Assembly (NCBI GenBank): GCA_946481025.1
Contig: CAMLNA010000187.1
Location: 1-6,832, forward strand
Direction: 5' to 3'
DNA from: an uncultured Rivibacter sp.
GTDB taxonomy: Bacteria; Pseudomonadota; Gammaproteobacteria; Burkholderiales; Burkholderiaceae
Length of the DNA: 6,832 nucleotides
Shown: piece after piece, positions 6,743 through 6,832 of the stretch
Layout of the letters: every line of letters starts with the position of its first letter
Position numbering within the stretch: position 1 is the stretch's first letter
Made by a program: the position numbers and the translations under genes
Notes under the pieces: model-generated
Database searches by the model: none
Told to the model about the DNA's origin: nothing
What the model saw: only the letters and a program-made list of their open reading frames with translations

Positions 6743-6773
6743 AACGGCCACAGGCAGAAAGCCTGTGGCCGTT
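6743..6773 (-). terminator. Strong rho-independent terminator between converging genes
   Basis: A perfect 13-bp stem (6743-6755 with 6761-6773, arm AACGGCCACAGGC) closes a 5-base loop. Read on the minus strand it is followed by a T-rich stretch (TTTTCATTT), so it fits as terminator of the tRNA-Asp transcript just upstream on that strand. On the plus strand the tail GAAGTTT is weaker, but the stem probably also stops the exported-protein transcript. Confidence 0.8.
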
Positions 6774-6779
6774 GAAGTT

Positions 6780-6832
6780 TGGCGGAGTGGACGGGACTCG
6801 AACCCGCGACCCCCGGCGTGACAGGCCGGTAT
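6780..6832 (-). tRNA. tRNA-Asp (GTC), 3' part only
   Basis: Read on the minus strand, the end of the window gives the anticodon arm with loop CTGTCAC (anticodon GTC), the variable loop, the T-arm GCGGG-TTCGAGT-CCCGT, the 3' acceptor strand CCACTCC with discriminator G, and an encoded CCA at 6782-6780. The 5' half lies beyond the right edge. The T-stem has one G-U pair at its outer position. A terminator hairpin follows seven bases downstream. Confidence 0.93.

Noticed and set aside
6743..6832. tRNA-Asp end as an integration site of a mobile element
   Set aside because: tRNA 3' ends are common attachment sites, but no integrase gene or repeated tRNA end is seen in the window.

Overview
The window is very GC-rich and densely coded, and its proteins read like those of a betaproteobacterium, most likely order Burkholderiales (Comamonadaceae or the Rubrivivax/Leptothrix group). 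That placement is an inference from composition, protein style and the partial tRNA-Asp; the sequence does not name the organism. No insertion sequence, phage gene, CRISPR array or plasmid origin is visible.

Left half (1-3588, minus strand). Four genes run leftward in a tight, probably single operon: a universal stress protein (3139-3588), a metallo-beta-lactamase/beta-CASP RNase-like hydrolase (1714-3111), an HtrA-type trypsin-like protease built as a lipoprotein (617-1717), and the first ~206 residues of an NDP-forming acyl-CoA synthetase (1-620, running off the left edge). The last two junctions are 4-base start/stop overlaps (GTGA and TTGA), so translation is probably coupled. In front of the operon, a perfect 14-bp palindrome of the FNR/ANR type lies 41.5 bp upstream of a plausible transcription start. 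This suggests a low-oxygen or energy-stress operon.

Centre to right (3589-6706, plus strand). A divergent histidine kinase (3739-5373) overlaps by 4 bases an OmpR/PhoB-type response regulator (5370-6059). After a 161-bp gap comes a small exported SnoaL/DUF4440-like (CaMKII association-domain-like) protein (6221-6706). The kinase probably has a leaderless mRNA.

The most striking unexplained signal is a hexamer, GTTCAT, repeated in direct orientation at exactly 11-bp steps. There are three perfect copies just upstream of the kinase promoter (3679-3706). Upstream of the small exported protein there are four consecutive copies plus a fifth two steps further on (6085-6145). Eleven-bp direct repeats are the signature of OmpR/PhoB-family binding. 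The simplest reading is that this response regulator activates its own operon and the neighbouring exported protein, making a self-contained sensor-regulator-effector module. The gap before the exported-protein gene also holds a nested inverted repeat.

Right edge (6707-6832). Two hairpins follow the exported-protein gene. The second, a 13-bp perfect stem, is a good terminator for the converging tRNA-Asp(GTC) gene, whose 3' part fills the end of the window on the minus strand.
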